A stretch of 64,000 bases of DNA. It comes from Iodobacter fluviatilis. Lineage in GTDB: Bacteria; Pseudomonadota; Gammaproteobacteria; Burkholderiales; Chitinibacteraceae. Location: positions 2,108,001 to 2,172,000 of the forward strand of contig NZ_CP025781.1 in NCBI RefSeq assembly GCF_004194535.1. The letters are read 5' to 3'. The notes under the pieces were generated by a model, which was given only the letters and a program-made list of their open reading frames with translations, had not been told where the DNA came from and ran no database searches. Shown here piece by piece: positions 8,210 to 16,797 of the stretch (positions are counted from its first letter, which is position 1; each line of letters opens with the position of its first letter). A program made the translations under genes and the position numbers.

Positions 8210-8605
8210 TTTCACAACGCGTAATTGCGGCTTGCCCGTTGGGCGGGGAGGGGTATCGGTGGGCGGGGCGTCTTCAGGCTCTATTTCCTGAGCGCCTTCG
8301 TATTCAAAGCCCATTCCTTCGCCATTTTCGCGGGAGAAAATTGAAACCACGCAGCCGATTGGCACCAAAATTTCACGGGAAACGCCGCTAAAGCGAGCCG
8401 AAAAGCTGATGTAATCGTTACCAATCGAGAGGTTATGCGTTGCGTTGTAGCTGATATCCAGCACAATTTCGTTATTCTTAACGTGTTCCATTGGCACTTG
8501 CATTTTGCCCATCACTCGCACAACTAAATAAGGCGTGTAAGCGTGGTCTGAGCACCATTCATGCAGGGCACGAATCAAATAAGGTTTGGTAGAGACAGTT
8601 TGCAT
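8207..8605 (-). CDS. sspB: ClpXP protease specificity-enhancing factor SspB
   Basis: SspB is an adaptor that tethers ssrA-tagged peptides and other substrates to ClpXP. The ATG at 8605 (MQTVSTKPYLIRALHEWC) has AAAGGACAAATC before it and gives 132 residues; the frame extends 23 codons further without support. The substrate-binding fold is residues 1-105 or so, followed by an acidic and proline-rich linker (EIEPEDAPPTDTPPRPTG) and the C-terminal ClpX-binding tail PQLRVVK. It follows sspA by 94 bases, as in many proteobacteria. Confidence 0.96.
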   Translation of the reverse strand: MQTVSTKPYLIRALHEWCSDHAYTPYLVVRVMGKMQVPMEHVKNNEIVLDISYNATHNLSIGNDYISFSARFSGVSREILVPIGCVVSIFSRENGEGMGFEYEGAQEIEPEDAPPTDTPPRPTGKPQLRVVK

Positions 8606-8699
8606 GATTTGTCCTTTGTAACTGTAGAGCGGGGAGCTGCCAGTGGGGAGTAAAACTAATGGTTCACTCCTCACTCACGACGCCCTTAATTCCTGCTTG

Positions 8700-9305
8700 T
8701 TACTTACGCATAGCTTTTTCGTTCGCAGTTAGCGAATCAATAAATGCTTGGCGGCTAAACAGGCGTTCGCCATATTTCATAATTGGCGCAAGTGCCTTGG
8801 TGACTTCAATACCGTAGTGCTCAAAGCGCCAGATCAATGGAGCAATTGCTACGTCGAGCATAGAGAACTCTTCACCCAGCATAAATTTTTGCTTAGCAAA
8901 CAAAGGGGCGATTTGAGTCAAGTTATCGCGAATCGTGGTGCGCGCTTTTTCCATTTCTTTTTTGGTGGTGCCGCTAGTTTCCAGTGTTTTAACGTGGATA
9001 AACAGCTCGCGTTCAAAGTTAAATAACATTAAACGGGCGCGTGCACGCATCACCGGATCCGCTGGCATCAGCTGCGGATGTGGAAAACGCTCGTCGATAT
9101 ACTCGTTGATGATATTAGATTCGTACAGAGTAAGATCGCGCTCAACCAATACAGGTACTTCGTTGTATGGGTTCATTATTGCTAGATCTTCTGGTTTGCT
9201 GTGTACATCAACATCGATAATTTCGAAGTCCATGCCTTTTTCAAACAGAACAATACGGCAACGGTGACTGAATGGGCAGGATGTACCGGAATAAAGCTTC
9301 ATCAT
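8700..9305 (-). CDS. sspA: Stringent starvation protein A (GST-fold RNA polymerase-associated protein)
   Basis: SspA binds RNA polymerase and supports transcription under starvation and acid stress. The start at 9305 gives MMKLYSGTSCPFSHRCRIVL, the conserved N-terminus of the glutathione-S-transferase-like fold (201 residues). NEVPVLVERDLTLYESNIINEYIDE is the thioredoxin-like half and SMLDVAIAPLIWR lies in the helical half. Six extra upstream codons in frame have no supporting ribosome site. It lies downstream of petABC on the same strand, separated by a terminator and a miniature element. Confidence 0.95.
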   Translation of the reverse strand: MMKLYSGTSCPFSHRCRIVLFEKGMDFEIIDVDVHSKPEDLAIMNPYNEVPVLVERDLTLYESNIINEYIDERFPHPQLMPADPVMRARARLMLFNFERELFIHVKTLETSGTTKKEMEKARTTIRDNLTQIAPLFAKQKFMLGEEFSMLDVAIAPLIWRFEHYGIEVTKALAPIMKYGERLFSRQAFIDSLTANEKAMRK

Positions 9306-9465
9306 GGCGACGGATCTCTGCAAAAGTATATGAATGCCCGCATTCTACTCACAATGAAGAGTTTAATCCAGAATATGACGCTAACATTATGATTTATATG
9401 GTTTATTTGTTGGTGCGGTTAAAGGCTGTTTTTGCTGTTTTTGCTGATTTTGGGGTTTGGGCAAA

Positions 9466-9500
9466 AAAAGAAGCGGAAGGTTGCCCTTTCCGCTTCTTTG
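9466..9500 (-). terminator. Terminator downstream of the petABC operon
   Basis: On the minus strand AAAGAAGCGGAAAGG...CCTTCCGCTTCTTT is followed by a T-run of seven. The 263-bp miniature element separates it from the petC stop codon, so the pet transcript must read through that insert to reach it. Confidence 0.85.
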
Positions 9501-9511
9501 CTAATAACTAG

Positions 9512-9774
9512 GGTCTGTTGACGTTTCATTCGCGGCTGCGTTTGGCCCAGTTTTGGGGCTGAACAAGGAGAAAATGGCGACATGGCACGAGTACCATGAG
9601 CGATTTTTAACGCCGTGCAGCCCCAAAAGTGGGCTAAACCCGAAGGGCTGAGCCGGAAAATGGCCATTCACTGCGTTATGCTCCTCGACAATAACCCGTT
9701 ATTGCCTTCGTCACATGCCTTGTGCTTGGCCGTTTTCCGGCTCAGCGCAATGGCGAATGAAACGTCAACAGACC
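9512..9774. mobile_element. 263-bp miniature element (family 1), copy 1
   Basis: It has terminal inverted repeats GGTCTGTTGACGTTTCATTC and is flanked by CTAG on both sides (9508-9511 and 9775-9778), a 4-bp target duplication. It has no open frame for a transposase. The CTAG target and end sequence suggest mobilisation by an IS5-family (IS427-type) transposase; that is inference. It lies 10 bases from the petC stop. Copy 2 at 15166-15428 has exactly the same length in the opposite orientation. Confidence 0.9.
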
Positions 9775-9783
9775 CTAGGTCGA

Positions 9784-10538
9784 TTAATGAATATCGCGCC
9801 AGTATTCTTTCTTCAGCAGGTAGCTGATTGGTATCATAAAAAATAACAAGAATAGCAAGATACCGTAGCCAATTTGCTCACGTTTCACTTGAGCTGGCTC
9901 GCCCATATAAACCATATAGTTTACCAGATCTGCCACGCGATGGTCGAATTCGGTTTGATCGAAAGCGCCATTTTCAGCCGTTTTGGTCAGAGAGCCTGAT
10001 TTAATCAGCTTAAGCGTTTTGTGCTCGTGCTCGCCTTCTTTTTTAACTTCTAAAACTTGCTGCCCTTGCAGATCCCACAACACGTTGGGCATACCGACTT
10101 TATCAAAAGTCAGGTTGTTCCAGCCGGTAGGGCGAGTGTCATCACGGTAAAAGCTGCGCAGATAGGTATAAAGGTAATCTGCACCGCGCGAGCGTGAAAT
10201 CACTGACAAATCAGGTGGCGTTGCACCAAACCAAACCTTAGCGTCTTTAGCTTGCATCGACACCTTCATCAAATCCCCACTTTTTCGGTGGGGAACATCA
10301 GATTGGCTTTGATCTGGTCTTCGGTCAGGCCGATGTCTTGCAGGCGGTTGTAGCGCATGGCTACCGCACCGTGACAGGACAAGCAGTAGTTAGCGAAGGT
10401 TTGCGCACCTCGTTGCAGGCTTTCGGTATCGCGCAGATTAATCGGCGCTTTATCCAAATGCACATCGGTATTGGCTTGGCTGCCAAAGCTAACGCTGGCC
10501 AAGAGGGCGAACAGCAGTGTATTGAGTGTTTTTTTCAT
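9784..10538 (-). pseudogene. petC: Cytochrome c1 subunit of the bc1 complex, frameshifted as sequenced
   Basis: Cytochrome c1 carries electrons from the Rieske protein to soluble cytochrome c. The first frame (start 10538) has a signal peptide (MKKTLNTLLFALLASVSFGSQA), the heme-c site CLSCH, and ends EKVGI-stop. The second frame continues at once with LMKVSMQAKDAKVWFG, PPDLSVISRSRG and a C-terminal membrane anchor (GILLFLLFFMIPISYLL). Between them the coding strand reads GTGGGGATTTGATG; one more G would give V-G-D-L-M and rejoin the frames, so a single base is missing in a G-run. A sequencing error is likely because the rest of the operon is intact. The join is near 10277. Confidence 0.93.
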
Positions 10539-10550
10539 GTCGTCCTCCCC

Positions 10551-11825
10551 TTAGTGCATCGTTACGCGGTCAGGAACCGGCTTGGTTTTATCCATCTTGG
10601 TATAGATAGGCATCCCCAAGAAGAACACAAAGTAAACCACCGATAGTACCTGTGCAATAACGGTACGGACATTGGTTGAAGGCAGCGCACCCAAGATACC
10701 AAGGCCGATAAAGGCAATCACAAACAGCGTGAGCATGGTTTTGTAAATCGGGCCACGGTAGCGGATCGATTTAACGGGTGATTTATCCAACCAAGGTAGT
10801 GCCGCAATAATCATGGTTGCTGCGCCCATCGCTAATACACCCCAAACCTGTGTGCCAAGGAAAGAAGGCACAGCACGTAAAATGGCGTAGAACGGGGTGA
10901 AGTACCAAACGGGCGCAATGTGCGCTGGAGTTTTTAGTGCATCAGCCGGATCAAAGTTTGGGTGCTCAAGGAAATAGCCGCCCATTTCTGGTGCAAAGAA
11001 GATAATCGCGCTGAATACCGCAAGGAATACGGATACGCCGAAAATATCTTTGATGGTGTAGTAAGGGTGGAAAGGAATGCCATCGAGTGGAATACCAGTC
11101 TTAGGGTCTTTCTTTTTTTTAATTTCTACGCCGTCAGGGTTGTTAGAGCCTACTTCGTGCAGGGCCACAAGGTGGGCTACAACCAGCGCCAGCAGCACCA
11201 GCGGCAGTGCAATGACATGTAGAGCAAAGAAGCGGTTGAGCGTGGCATCAGACACCACAAAGTCACCACGAATCAGTACCGATAGATCTGGCCCGATAAT
11301 AGGCAAAGAGCTAAACAGATTCACAATAACCTGTGCACCCCAGAATGACATTTGGCCCCATGGCAGTAAATAGCCTAAGAATGCTTCAGCCATCAGGCAA
11401 AGATAAATCATCATGCCAAAGACCCAGATCAGCTCACGCGGCTTTTGGTAAGAACCATAAATCAAGCCACGGAACATATGCAGGTAAACCACCACAAAGA
11501 ACATCGATGCGCCGGTGGAGTGCATATAACGAATCAGCCAGCCGCCCGACACTTCACGCATGATGTATTCGACAGATGCAAAGGCGACCGAGATATTAGT
11601 ACCTGGAATCAACGAGCCATCTGGCTTGTAGTTCATGGTGAGGAAAATACCGGTGACAATCTGAATCACCAATACCAGCATCGCCAATGAGCCGAAAAAA
11701 TACCAGAAGTTAAAGTTTTTTGGTGCGTAGTATTCGGAAATATGTGCTTTCCAGGTGGAGGTTAGCGGGAAACGCTCATCCACCCAGTTGAGGGCCTGTT
11801 GGCCCATCTCTTGTGCTTTGCTCAT
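10551..11825 (-). CDS. petB: Cytochrome b of the bc1 complex
   Basis: This 424-residue membrane subunit holds the two b hemes and the quinol oxidation and reduction sites. The heme ligands are visible as H102 and H116 in helix B (RYMHSTGASMFFVVVYLHMF) and H203 and H218 in helix D. The Qo-site motif is PVWY (APVWYFTPFYAILRA) instead of the PEWY of mitochondria, a variant met in other proteobacteria. The protein is full length including the C-terminal helices. It is the second gene of the minus-strand petA-petB-petC operon, 11 bases after petA and 12 before petC. Confidence 0.97.
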   Translation of the reverse strand: MSKAQEMGQQALNWVDERFPLTSTWKAHISEYYAPKNFNFWYFFGSLAMLVLVIQIVTGIFLTMNYKPDGSLIPGTNISVAFASVEYIMREVSGGWLIRYMHSTGASMFFVVVYLHMFRGLIYGSYQKPRELIWVFGMMIYLCLMAEAFLGYLLPWGQMSFWGAQVIVNLFSSLPIIGPDLSVLIRGDFVVSDATLNRFFALHVIALPLVLLALVVAHLVALHEVGSNNPDGVEIKKKKDPKTGIPLDGIPFHPYYTIKDIFGVSVFLAVFSAIIFFAPEMGGYFLEHPNFDPADALKTPAHIAPVWYFTPFYAILRAVPSFLGTQVWGVLAMGAATMIIAALPWLDKSPVKSIRYRGPIYKTMLTLFVIAFIGLGILGALPSTNVRTVIAQVLSVVYFVFFLGMPIYTKMDKTKPVPDRVTMH

Positions 11826-11836
11826 GGGTCAGCCTC

Positions 11837-12421
11837 TTATTTATCGTCGCCAATCAACAACCGCGCTTCAGTAATGTACTTGTGCGGTGGAATGACGAGG
11901 TTTTTCGGAGCTGGAACGCCAGAGTACACGCGGCCAGCGAGGTCGAATTTGGAGCCATGACATGGGCAGTAAAAGCCACCTAACCAATCCGAGCCTAAAT
12001 CGGCAGGAGCCAGATCCGGACGGAAGGTTGGCGAACAGCCCAAATGTGTACAGACGCCAAGTGCTACCCAAATTTCGGGTTTAATCGAGCGGGCAGCGTT
12101 GTTGCAGTATTCTGGTTGCTCGCTGTCTGCAGATGTTGGGTCCGTTAGCTTGCTATCGAGCTTTGGTAAGTTCGCCAGCATTTCTGGAGTGCGTTTCACA
12201 ACCCAGACTGGTTTACCCCGCCATTCGGTGGTCACTTGTTGGCCCAGTTCAAGCTTACTGATATCCAATTCTACGGGTGCACCCGCAGCCTTGGCTCGCT
12301 CGGAAGGAAAAAAACTGGCAATAAAAGGCGTGGCTACACCCGCCCCTGCTACCGCTCCGGCAATGCCCGTGGCGATCAGCAGGAATCGCCGTTTGCTGTT
12401 ATCTACTTGCTGGTCACTCAT
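11837..12421 (-). CDS. petA: Rieske iron-sulfur subunit of the bc1 complex
   Basis: The 194-residue protein carries the high-potential 2Fe-2S cluster. Both cluster-binding boxes are intact: CTHLGC and CPCHGSKFD. The N-terminus has a twin-arginine ([15 protein letters not shown]) followed by one hydrophobic helix, consistent with Tat-dependent insertion and a retained anchor. It is the first gene of petABC, so the operon promoter should lie in the 12422-12732 spacer. Confidence 0.97.
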   Translation of the reverse strand: MSDQQVDNSKRRFLLIATGIAGAVAGAGVATPFIASFFPSERAKAAGAPVELDISKLELGQQVTTEWRGKPVWVVKRTPEMLANLPKLDSKLTDPTSADSEQPEYCNNAARSIKPEIWVALGVCTHLGCSPTFRPDLAPADLGSDWLGGFYCPCHGSKFDLAGRVYSGVPAPKNLVIPPHKYITEARLLIGDDK

Positions 12422-12732
12422 AACCCAATCCCTGATTGACGGCTAAAACCACCAAATTCTACCTGAAACGACAGGGGAACTTAAAGCTTTGCGCGCATGT
12501 CATCGATAATTTATCTTGCTCCTAGCTGATAGGGAGGCCAAGAACAAGCGTAAGTACGTCGTTTTGTGGAAGTTAATATCCGCTTTTATAGCCCATATCA
12601 ACCGATCATTTCATCTGGCCCCATACCTGTGTTTTGGCTTAGGGTGAGCATAAACCTATATTTGGCATATATTTTACTCGTTATTAGCAGCGTAATGCAT
12701 ATGCTTAACTTTCTTTCATTACTCCAAGGCAA
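12422..12732. other. Spacer between petA and a lipoprotein gene
   Basis: About 310 bases on the upstream side of the pet operon. An open frame at 12566-12751 on the plus strand has no ribosome site or recognisable domain and overlaps the lipoprotein gene end, so it is not called. The pet promoter is expected here but no clear -35/-10 pair was identified. Confidence 0.45.
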
Positions 12733-13185
12733 TTACCTGGTTTCGGCGTAAGTTTGTAACTCTTCGTGTATTTTATCCGCCACAGCATCGGTTATTTCGC
12801 TCACGTTTTCGCGTGCGGTTCCGGGCGCGGTGATCTGCCAAACGCGTGCTGAGAGTTGAAAGCCACCTTCAACAGGGGACAGCAAATAGCTCATTCTTGC
12901 TTCGGTGGCTTGCGTTACATTAGGAATCTTCATGCTGAATTCTAGCCGCTGTGAAGTTCTACGCTTAAGTAGCATGCCTTTTTGTTTACGGTACTGCACG
13001 ATGTCATCAAAAATGGCTTGGGCTTGCCTATCCTTAATCACAATAATGTTGTCGCTGAGATTGGGTAAATTGACGGCACTAGGGACTTTAGTATTTGGGG
13101 CCGGCGCTGTTTTTTGGCGGCTAGGGGGACTGGCACAAGCAGAAAGGAAGACGGCGCAGCTTAGGGCAATTAAAAGACGTTTCAT
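12733..13185 (-). CDS. Predicted outer-membrane lipoprotein, function unknown
   Basis: The 150-residue product has a lipoprotein signal (MKRLLIALSCAVFLSAC, lipobox LSAC with C17). A proline/threonine-rich linker follows, and then a globular part (about 45-145) with no family that I recognise. It starts at the stop codon of the Nif3-like gene on the same strand, so the two are probably co-transcribed. Residues around ARMSYLLSPVEGGFQLSARVWQIT suggest a beta-rich fold. No functional prediction is justified. Confidence 0.82.
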   Translation of the reverse strand: MKRLLIALSCAVFLSACASPPSRQKTAPAPNTKVPSAVNLPNLSDNIIVIKDRQAQAIFDDIVQYRKQKGMLLKRRTSQRLEFSMKIPNVTQATEARMSYLLSPVEGGFQLSARVWQITAPGTARENVSEITDAVADKIHEELQTYAETR

Positions 13186-13937
13186 TAGACGGGATTCGCA
13201 AGGTCAAGATGGATATGTTCTAGCCCATATTGGCTGGCTAGGTGCTGACCTAGGGCTTGAACGCCATAGCGCTCGGTGGCGTGATGCCCAGCGGCGATAA
13301 AACTTACACCGCTTTCATTGGCCAAGTGGGTGACAAATTCAGATGCTTCACCAGTAATAAAACAATCAATGTTTAAAGTGGCCGCTTCGTGAAAAAAACT
13401 TTGCGCGCCACCGGTGCACCAAGCCACGCGTTTGATGATGCGCTCATCGGTACCAATTACCAGCGGAGATCGTTGTAATTGCGCATCAATTTGCTGTGTG
13501 AATTCTGCCAAAGTGGCCGCTGTTTTGAGTTCGCCGATCCACGCTAGCTTTTGATCGCCAAATCGTCCGGTTTCGCTGAGCCCAAGTCTTTGGCCCAATT
13601 GTGCGTTATTACCCAGCGTTGGGTGCGCATCTAGTGGAAGATGGTAGGCGAATAAATTGGTGTCGTTGGCGAGCAGCTTGGCGATACGGGCTTTTTTACT
13701 GCGAGTGATGCAGGCGTTTTCACCTTTCCAGAAAAAGCCATGATGCACAATTAAAGCATCGGCGTTTAAGTCGATTGCGGCATCAATTAAGGCCAAGGAA
13801 GCCGTCACCCCTGTGACAATGCGCTGCACCTCGGGGCGGCCTTCAATTTGTAGCCCATTTGGGCAGTAGTCACGCCAACTGTCTACAAGTAGCAGTTGTC
13901 CGATATAATTTTCTAGATCTTGTCGTGCTATGGGCAT
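13185..13937 (-). CDS. Nif3-like dinuclear metal-centre protein (YbgI/DUF34 family)
   Basis: The protein has 250 residues. Family features are visible: QIEGRPEVQRIVTGVTASLALIDAA in the N-terminal part, the metal-binding IVHHGFFW, HLPLDAH, and GHHATERYG near the C-terminus, supplying His, Asp and Glu ligands. The family is widespread; proposed roles include GTP cyclohydrolase-like or metal-insertion functions, none settled. Its start is only 21 bases from the divergent DegQ-type protease start, so the two promoters must overlap the opposite genes. Confidence 0.93.
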   Translation of the reverse strand: MPIARQDLENYIGQLLLVDSWRDYCPNGLQIEGRPEVQRIVTGVTASLALIDAAIDLNADALIVHHGFFWKGENACITRSKKARIAKLLANDTNLFAYHLPLDAHPTLGNNAQLGQRLGLSETGRFGDQKLAWIGELKTAATLAEFTQQIDAQLQRSPLVIGTDERIIKRVAWCTGGAQSFFHEAATLNIDCFITGEASEFVTHLANESGVSFIAAGHHATERYGVQALGQHLASQYGLEHIHLDLANPV

Positions 13938-13958
13938 TTCAACAGCGCCTTGGAAATC

Positions 13959-15107
13959 ATGAAAAAACTTTGGTTAATTTTCGCACAAACTACGACTGCA
14001 GGTCTTGCGGTCTGGTTCCTTGTTTCATTACTTCGTCCTGATTTAGTGCGTCAACCCGCGCCCGCGCCGGTGGTTACTGTGCAGCAAAATCACTCGGACA
14101 TTGCATCGACCCCTGCTGTGGCATCGTATAGCCCTGCGGCAAAACTGGCGATGCCTTCGGTGGTAAATATCTACACCGCCAAAGAAATGAAGAAGCAGCT
14201 GCCGCCTTTATTCCAAGATCCACGCTTTAAGCGTTTTTTTGGCGATCGCTTGGGCGGGGATGATCAGCGTGCTTCTAGCTTGGGTTCGGGTGTGATTGTC
14301 TCTGATCAAGGTTATATCATCACCAATAACCATGTGGTTGAGTCTGCTGATGAGATCGAGGTGGCCTTGTCAGATGGCCGAACTGCCTCAGCTAAATTGA
14401 TAGGCGCAGATCCAGATACTGATTTAGCCGTGATTAAGATTGAATTAGACCATTTACCCGCAATTACTTTTGCCAATGGAGCAAAAGCAGAAATTGGCGA
14501 TGTGGTTTTGGCGATTGGTAATCCATTTGGTGTTGGGCAAACGGTGACGATGGGGATTATCTCTGCCTTAGGCCGATCCGAATTAGGCATTAATACTTTT
14601 GAGAACTTTATTCAAACTGATGCACCAATTAATCCGGGTAATTCAGGTGGCGCTTTGGTGGATACCAAGGGGTATTTGGTCGGAATTAACACTGCAATCT
14701 ACTCCAAAACGGGCGGCTCCTTAGGGATAGGCTTCGCTATTCCCGCCACAACGATTCGTCAAATCATGGATGCTTTGATTAAAGACGGTAGCGTAACGCG
14801 GGGCTGGCTAGGGGTAGAGATGCAAGAGGTTACAACAGAGCTGGCGGCCTCTTTTCATTTGGTGGAAGCCAAAGGGGCTTTGATTGCCGGTGTAGTGCGT
14901 GGCGGCCCTGCGGATAAAGGGGGCTTAAAGCCTGGCGATATCTTGCTGAAAATTGGCAGCGATGAAGTGCAAAATGCCTCGGGAATGCTTAATTTGATTG
15001 CTGCATTTAAGCCAGAAGACGAGGTGGTGATGCAGGTGTTTCGTAAGGGAACACCTGTATTGTTAACGGTTAAATTGGGTAAGCGGCCAAAATTTAATCG
15101 GCAGTAG
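13959..15107 (+). CDS. DegQ/DegS-type periplasmic serine protease (S1C family)
   Basis: The ATG at 13959 (MKKLWLIFAQ) gives 382 residues with one N-terminal membrane helix, so the protein is probably anchored and faces the periplasm. The triad is H125 (NNHVV), D155 (DTDLAV) and S229 (GNSGGALVD). One PDZ domain follows (about 275-370, with GGPADKGGLKPGDILL). A single PDZ and an anchor resemble DegS/AlgW, which cut anti-sigma factors in envelope stress, more than the two-PDZ DegP. An rse-type locus is not in the window. It has its own terminator. Confidence 0.93.
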   Translation: MKKLWLIFAQTTTAGLAVWFLVSLLRPDLVRQPAPAPVVTVQQNHSDIASTPAVASYSPAAKLAMPSVVNIYTAKEMKKQLPPLFQDPRFKRFFGDRLGGDDQRASSLGSGVIVSDQGYIITNNHVVESADEIEVALSDGRTASAKLIGADPDTDLAVIKIELDHLPAITFANGAKAEIGDVVLAIGNPFGVGQTVTMGIISALGRSELGINTFENFIQTDAPINPGNSGGALVDTKGYLVGINTAIYSKTGGSLGIGFAIPATTIRQIMDALIKDGSVTRGWLGVEMQEVTTELAASFHLVEAKGALIAGVVRGGPADKGGLKPGDILLKIGSDEVQNASGMLNLIAAFKPEDEVVMQVFRKGTPVLLTVKLGKRPKFNRQ

Positions 15108-15122
15108 TTGTGTCAATAAAGC

Positions 15123-15155
15123 AAAAAAATCCACGCATTTGCGTGGATTTTTTGC
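15123..15155 (+). terminator. Terminator of the DegQ-type protease gene
   Basis: AAATCCACGC-ATTT-GCGTGGATTTTTT lies 16 bases after the stop codon and ends in a T-run. Confidence 0.92.
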
Positions 15156-15165
15156 TTTAGGCTAG

Positions 15166-15428
15166 GGTCTATTGACGTTTCATTCGCCATTGCGCTGAGC
15201 CGGAAAACGGCCAGACACAAGGCATGTGACGAAGGCAATAACGGGTTATTGTCGAGGAGCATAACGCAGTGAATGGCCATTTTCCGGCTCAGCCCTTTGG
15301 GTTTAGCCCATTTTTGGGGCTGCACGGCGTTAAAAATCGCTGATGGTACTCGTACCATGTCGCCATTTTCTCCTTGTTCAGCCCCAAAACTGGGCCAAAC
15401 GCAGCCGTGAATGAAACGTCAACAGACC
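15166..15428. mobile_element. 263-bp miniature element (family 1), copy 2
   Basis: Same length and ends as copy 1 but in reverse orientation, flanked by CTAG at 15162-15165 and 15429-15432. The right-hand CTAG supplies the TAG stop codon of the minus-strand M23 peptidase gene, so the element inserted exactly at that gene's end. Confidence 0.9.
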
Positions 15429-16619
15429 CTAGCAAGGAGGCGCTACGGCTTGGTTGCTTCCCGTATCAATGAAGCCATCGCTAATCCAGCTGCCTACGCT
15501 TAGGCGGTTCCAGAGCTGAGTTCGCCCCCATACGCCATCTACCCAGTCACCCTGTGAAGTGCAGACAATGGCGACGGCTTCACCTCTTTGCAATGAGCCA
15601 ACAATAGCGGCGCTGAGCGAGGGAGACTGGCGCAGATTAACCGTATTTTCATTATTGCCCGGCGTCACTTTGCCAGAAGGTAAGGCGTTGCCTCCGCCAT
15701 AATTGAGTAATTCGCCGCCTACATTAACCTGCTTGCCATTGCGTGAGGCATAGCCTTGGTAAGGGACATTGCCTTCACGAAATAACCAGCCGCCAATAAC
15801 TTTGCCATCAACTGGAGTTTTATTACTGCCTTGCTTAAGGGCAAAGTGCACGTGTGGGCCTGTGGTGGAGCCACCGCAAGGCAGACCCACCCCGATATTG
15901 CCCAGATAAGTGCCTTTGCGCACCGCAGCACCATTACTCAAATTAGTGAGGTTCTCCATATGGTAATAACTACTGGTGAAACCATTATCGTGGACAAGGG
16001 TAATTAGCCCACTGCCATTACGTAAGCAGCTTTGATAAATGAGCCCATCACGCGGTGCCAGTACTCTGCCATTACCACCTGCAAAATCCAGAGAATTAAA
16101 CGGGCGGCTGGTTTGATCGTCACCATGCGGCCCACCTGTGAGGCGCCATGCAGTGCCTTCTGCCCAAGGCAGCCCAAGCCCTGTCTGTACTTCTGCCAGT
16201 GGCGCAAGGGGTTTTTGACGTTGATTCACGCTCTGGGATTGCAGGAGCAGCTTTCTTTCATTGGGGGCAAAGAGTGCATCAGGTGCTTGTTCTAGCAATA
16301 GCGCATATTGCTCGCTGCCCTCGATGGCCACTCGCCAGTGGTTCGCGATGTATTGCGCCATAAAGAGCCGTGTTTCGGGCACATCATCAAGGTGTGAGGG
16401 CAGGATGAGGGTGGCACTACCCAAAATCCAGTGCTTATCGGGGTGTGTTTTTTGGATTTCAATCAGAATCCCTTGCTGAACGGTGGGTTGCAGCTGCATG
16501 AGCATGGCTTGGCTCGCTGCTTTTTGCAGTTCGGGGCTGATTTCTGCCGCAGGTGCTGTGCTAAAGAGAGTGGCGGATAAAATGAGTACGGCAAGCTGGG
16601 TAAGGCGCTGACTACGCAT
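15429..16619 (-). CDS. Secreted M23 metallopeptidase (LasA-like) with SH3-type C-terminal domain
   Basis: The start at 16619 is chosen because AAAGGAGGTCTGT precedes it; it gives 396 residues with a signal peptide ending near TAPAAE. The M23 core lies at about 165-285: GGPHGDDQ, FNSLDFAGG and GPHVHFALK provide the zinc-binding His/Asp set. The overall layout recalls Pseudomonas LasA, a staphylolytic glycyl-glycine endopeptidase. A C-terminal SH3-like segment (NLRQSPSLSAAIVGSLQRGE) is probably for wall binding. The stop codon TAG comes from the target CTAG of the adjoining miniature element, so a slightly longer ancestral C-terminus is possible. Confidence 0.9.
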   Translation of the reverse strand: MRSQRLTQLAVLILSATLFSTAPAAEISPELQKAASQAMLMQLQPTVQQGILIEIQKTHPDKHWILGSATLILPSHLDDVPETRLFMAQYIANHWRVAIEGSEQYALLLEQAPDALFAPNERKLLLQSQSVNQRQKPLAPLAEVQTGLGLPWAEGTAWRLTGGPHGDDQTSRPFNSLDFAGGNGRVLAPRDGLIYQSCLRNGSGLITLVHDNGFTSSYYHMENLTNLSNGAAVRKGTYLGNIGVGLPCGGSTTGPHVHFALKQGSNKTPVDGKVIGGWLFREGNVPYQGYASRNGKQVNVGGELLNYGGGNALPSGKVTPGNNENTVNLRQSPSLSAAIVGSLQRGEAVAIVCTSQGDWVDGVWGRTQLWNRLSVGSWISDGFIDTGSNQAVAPPC

Positions 16620-16797
16620 ACAGACCTCCTTTGATAAAGGATGCAAGCGGCCTAAACGGTGTGTTAGTCCGCTACAAGGCTTCGCAATTCCATTTTTGTA
16701 AAACAGAATTGCGAAAGTGTATGGTCAGGTCTTTTGTGGAGTAAGTCAATGTTTTAAAAGATTAAATACATGCTTCCTCTTGCTGGCGTGATTCTGC

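Noticed and set aside
12566-12751. Plus-strand open frame of 61 residues between petA and the lipoprotein gene
   Set aside because: No ribosome site or domain, hydrophobic low-complexity translation, and it overlaps the 3' end of the real lipoprotein gene.
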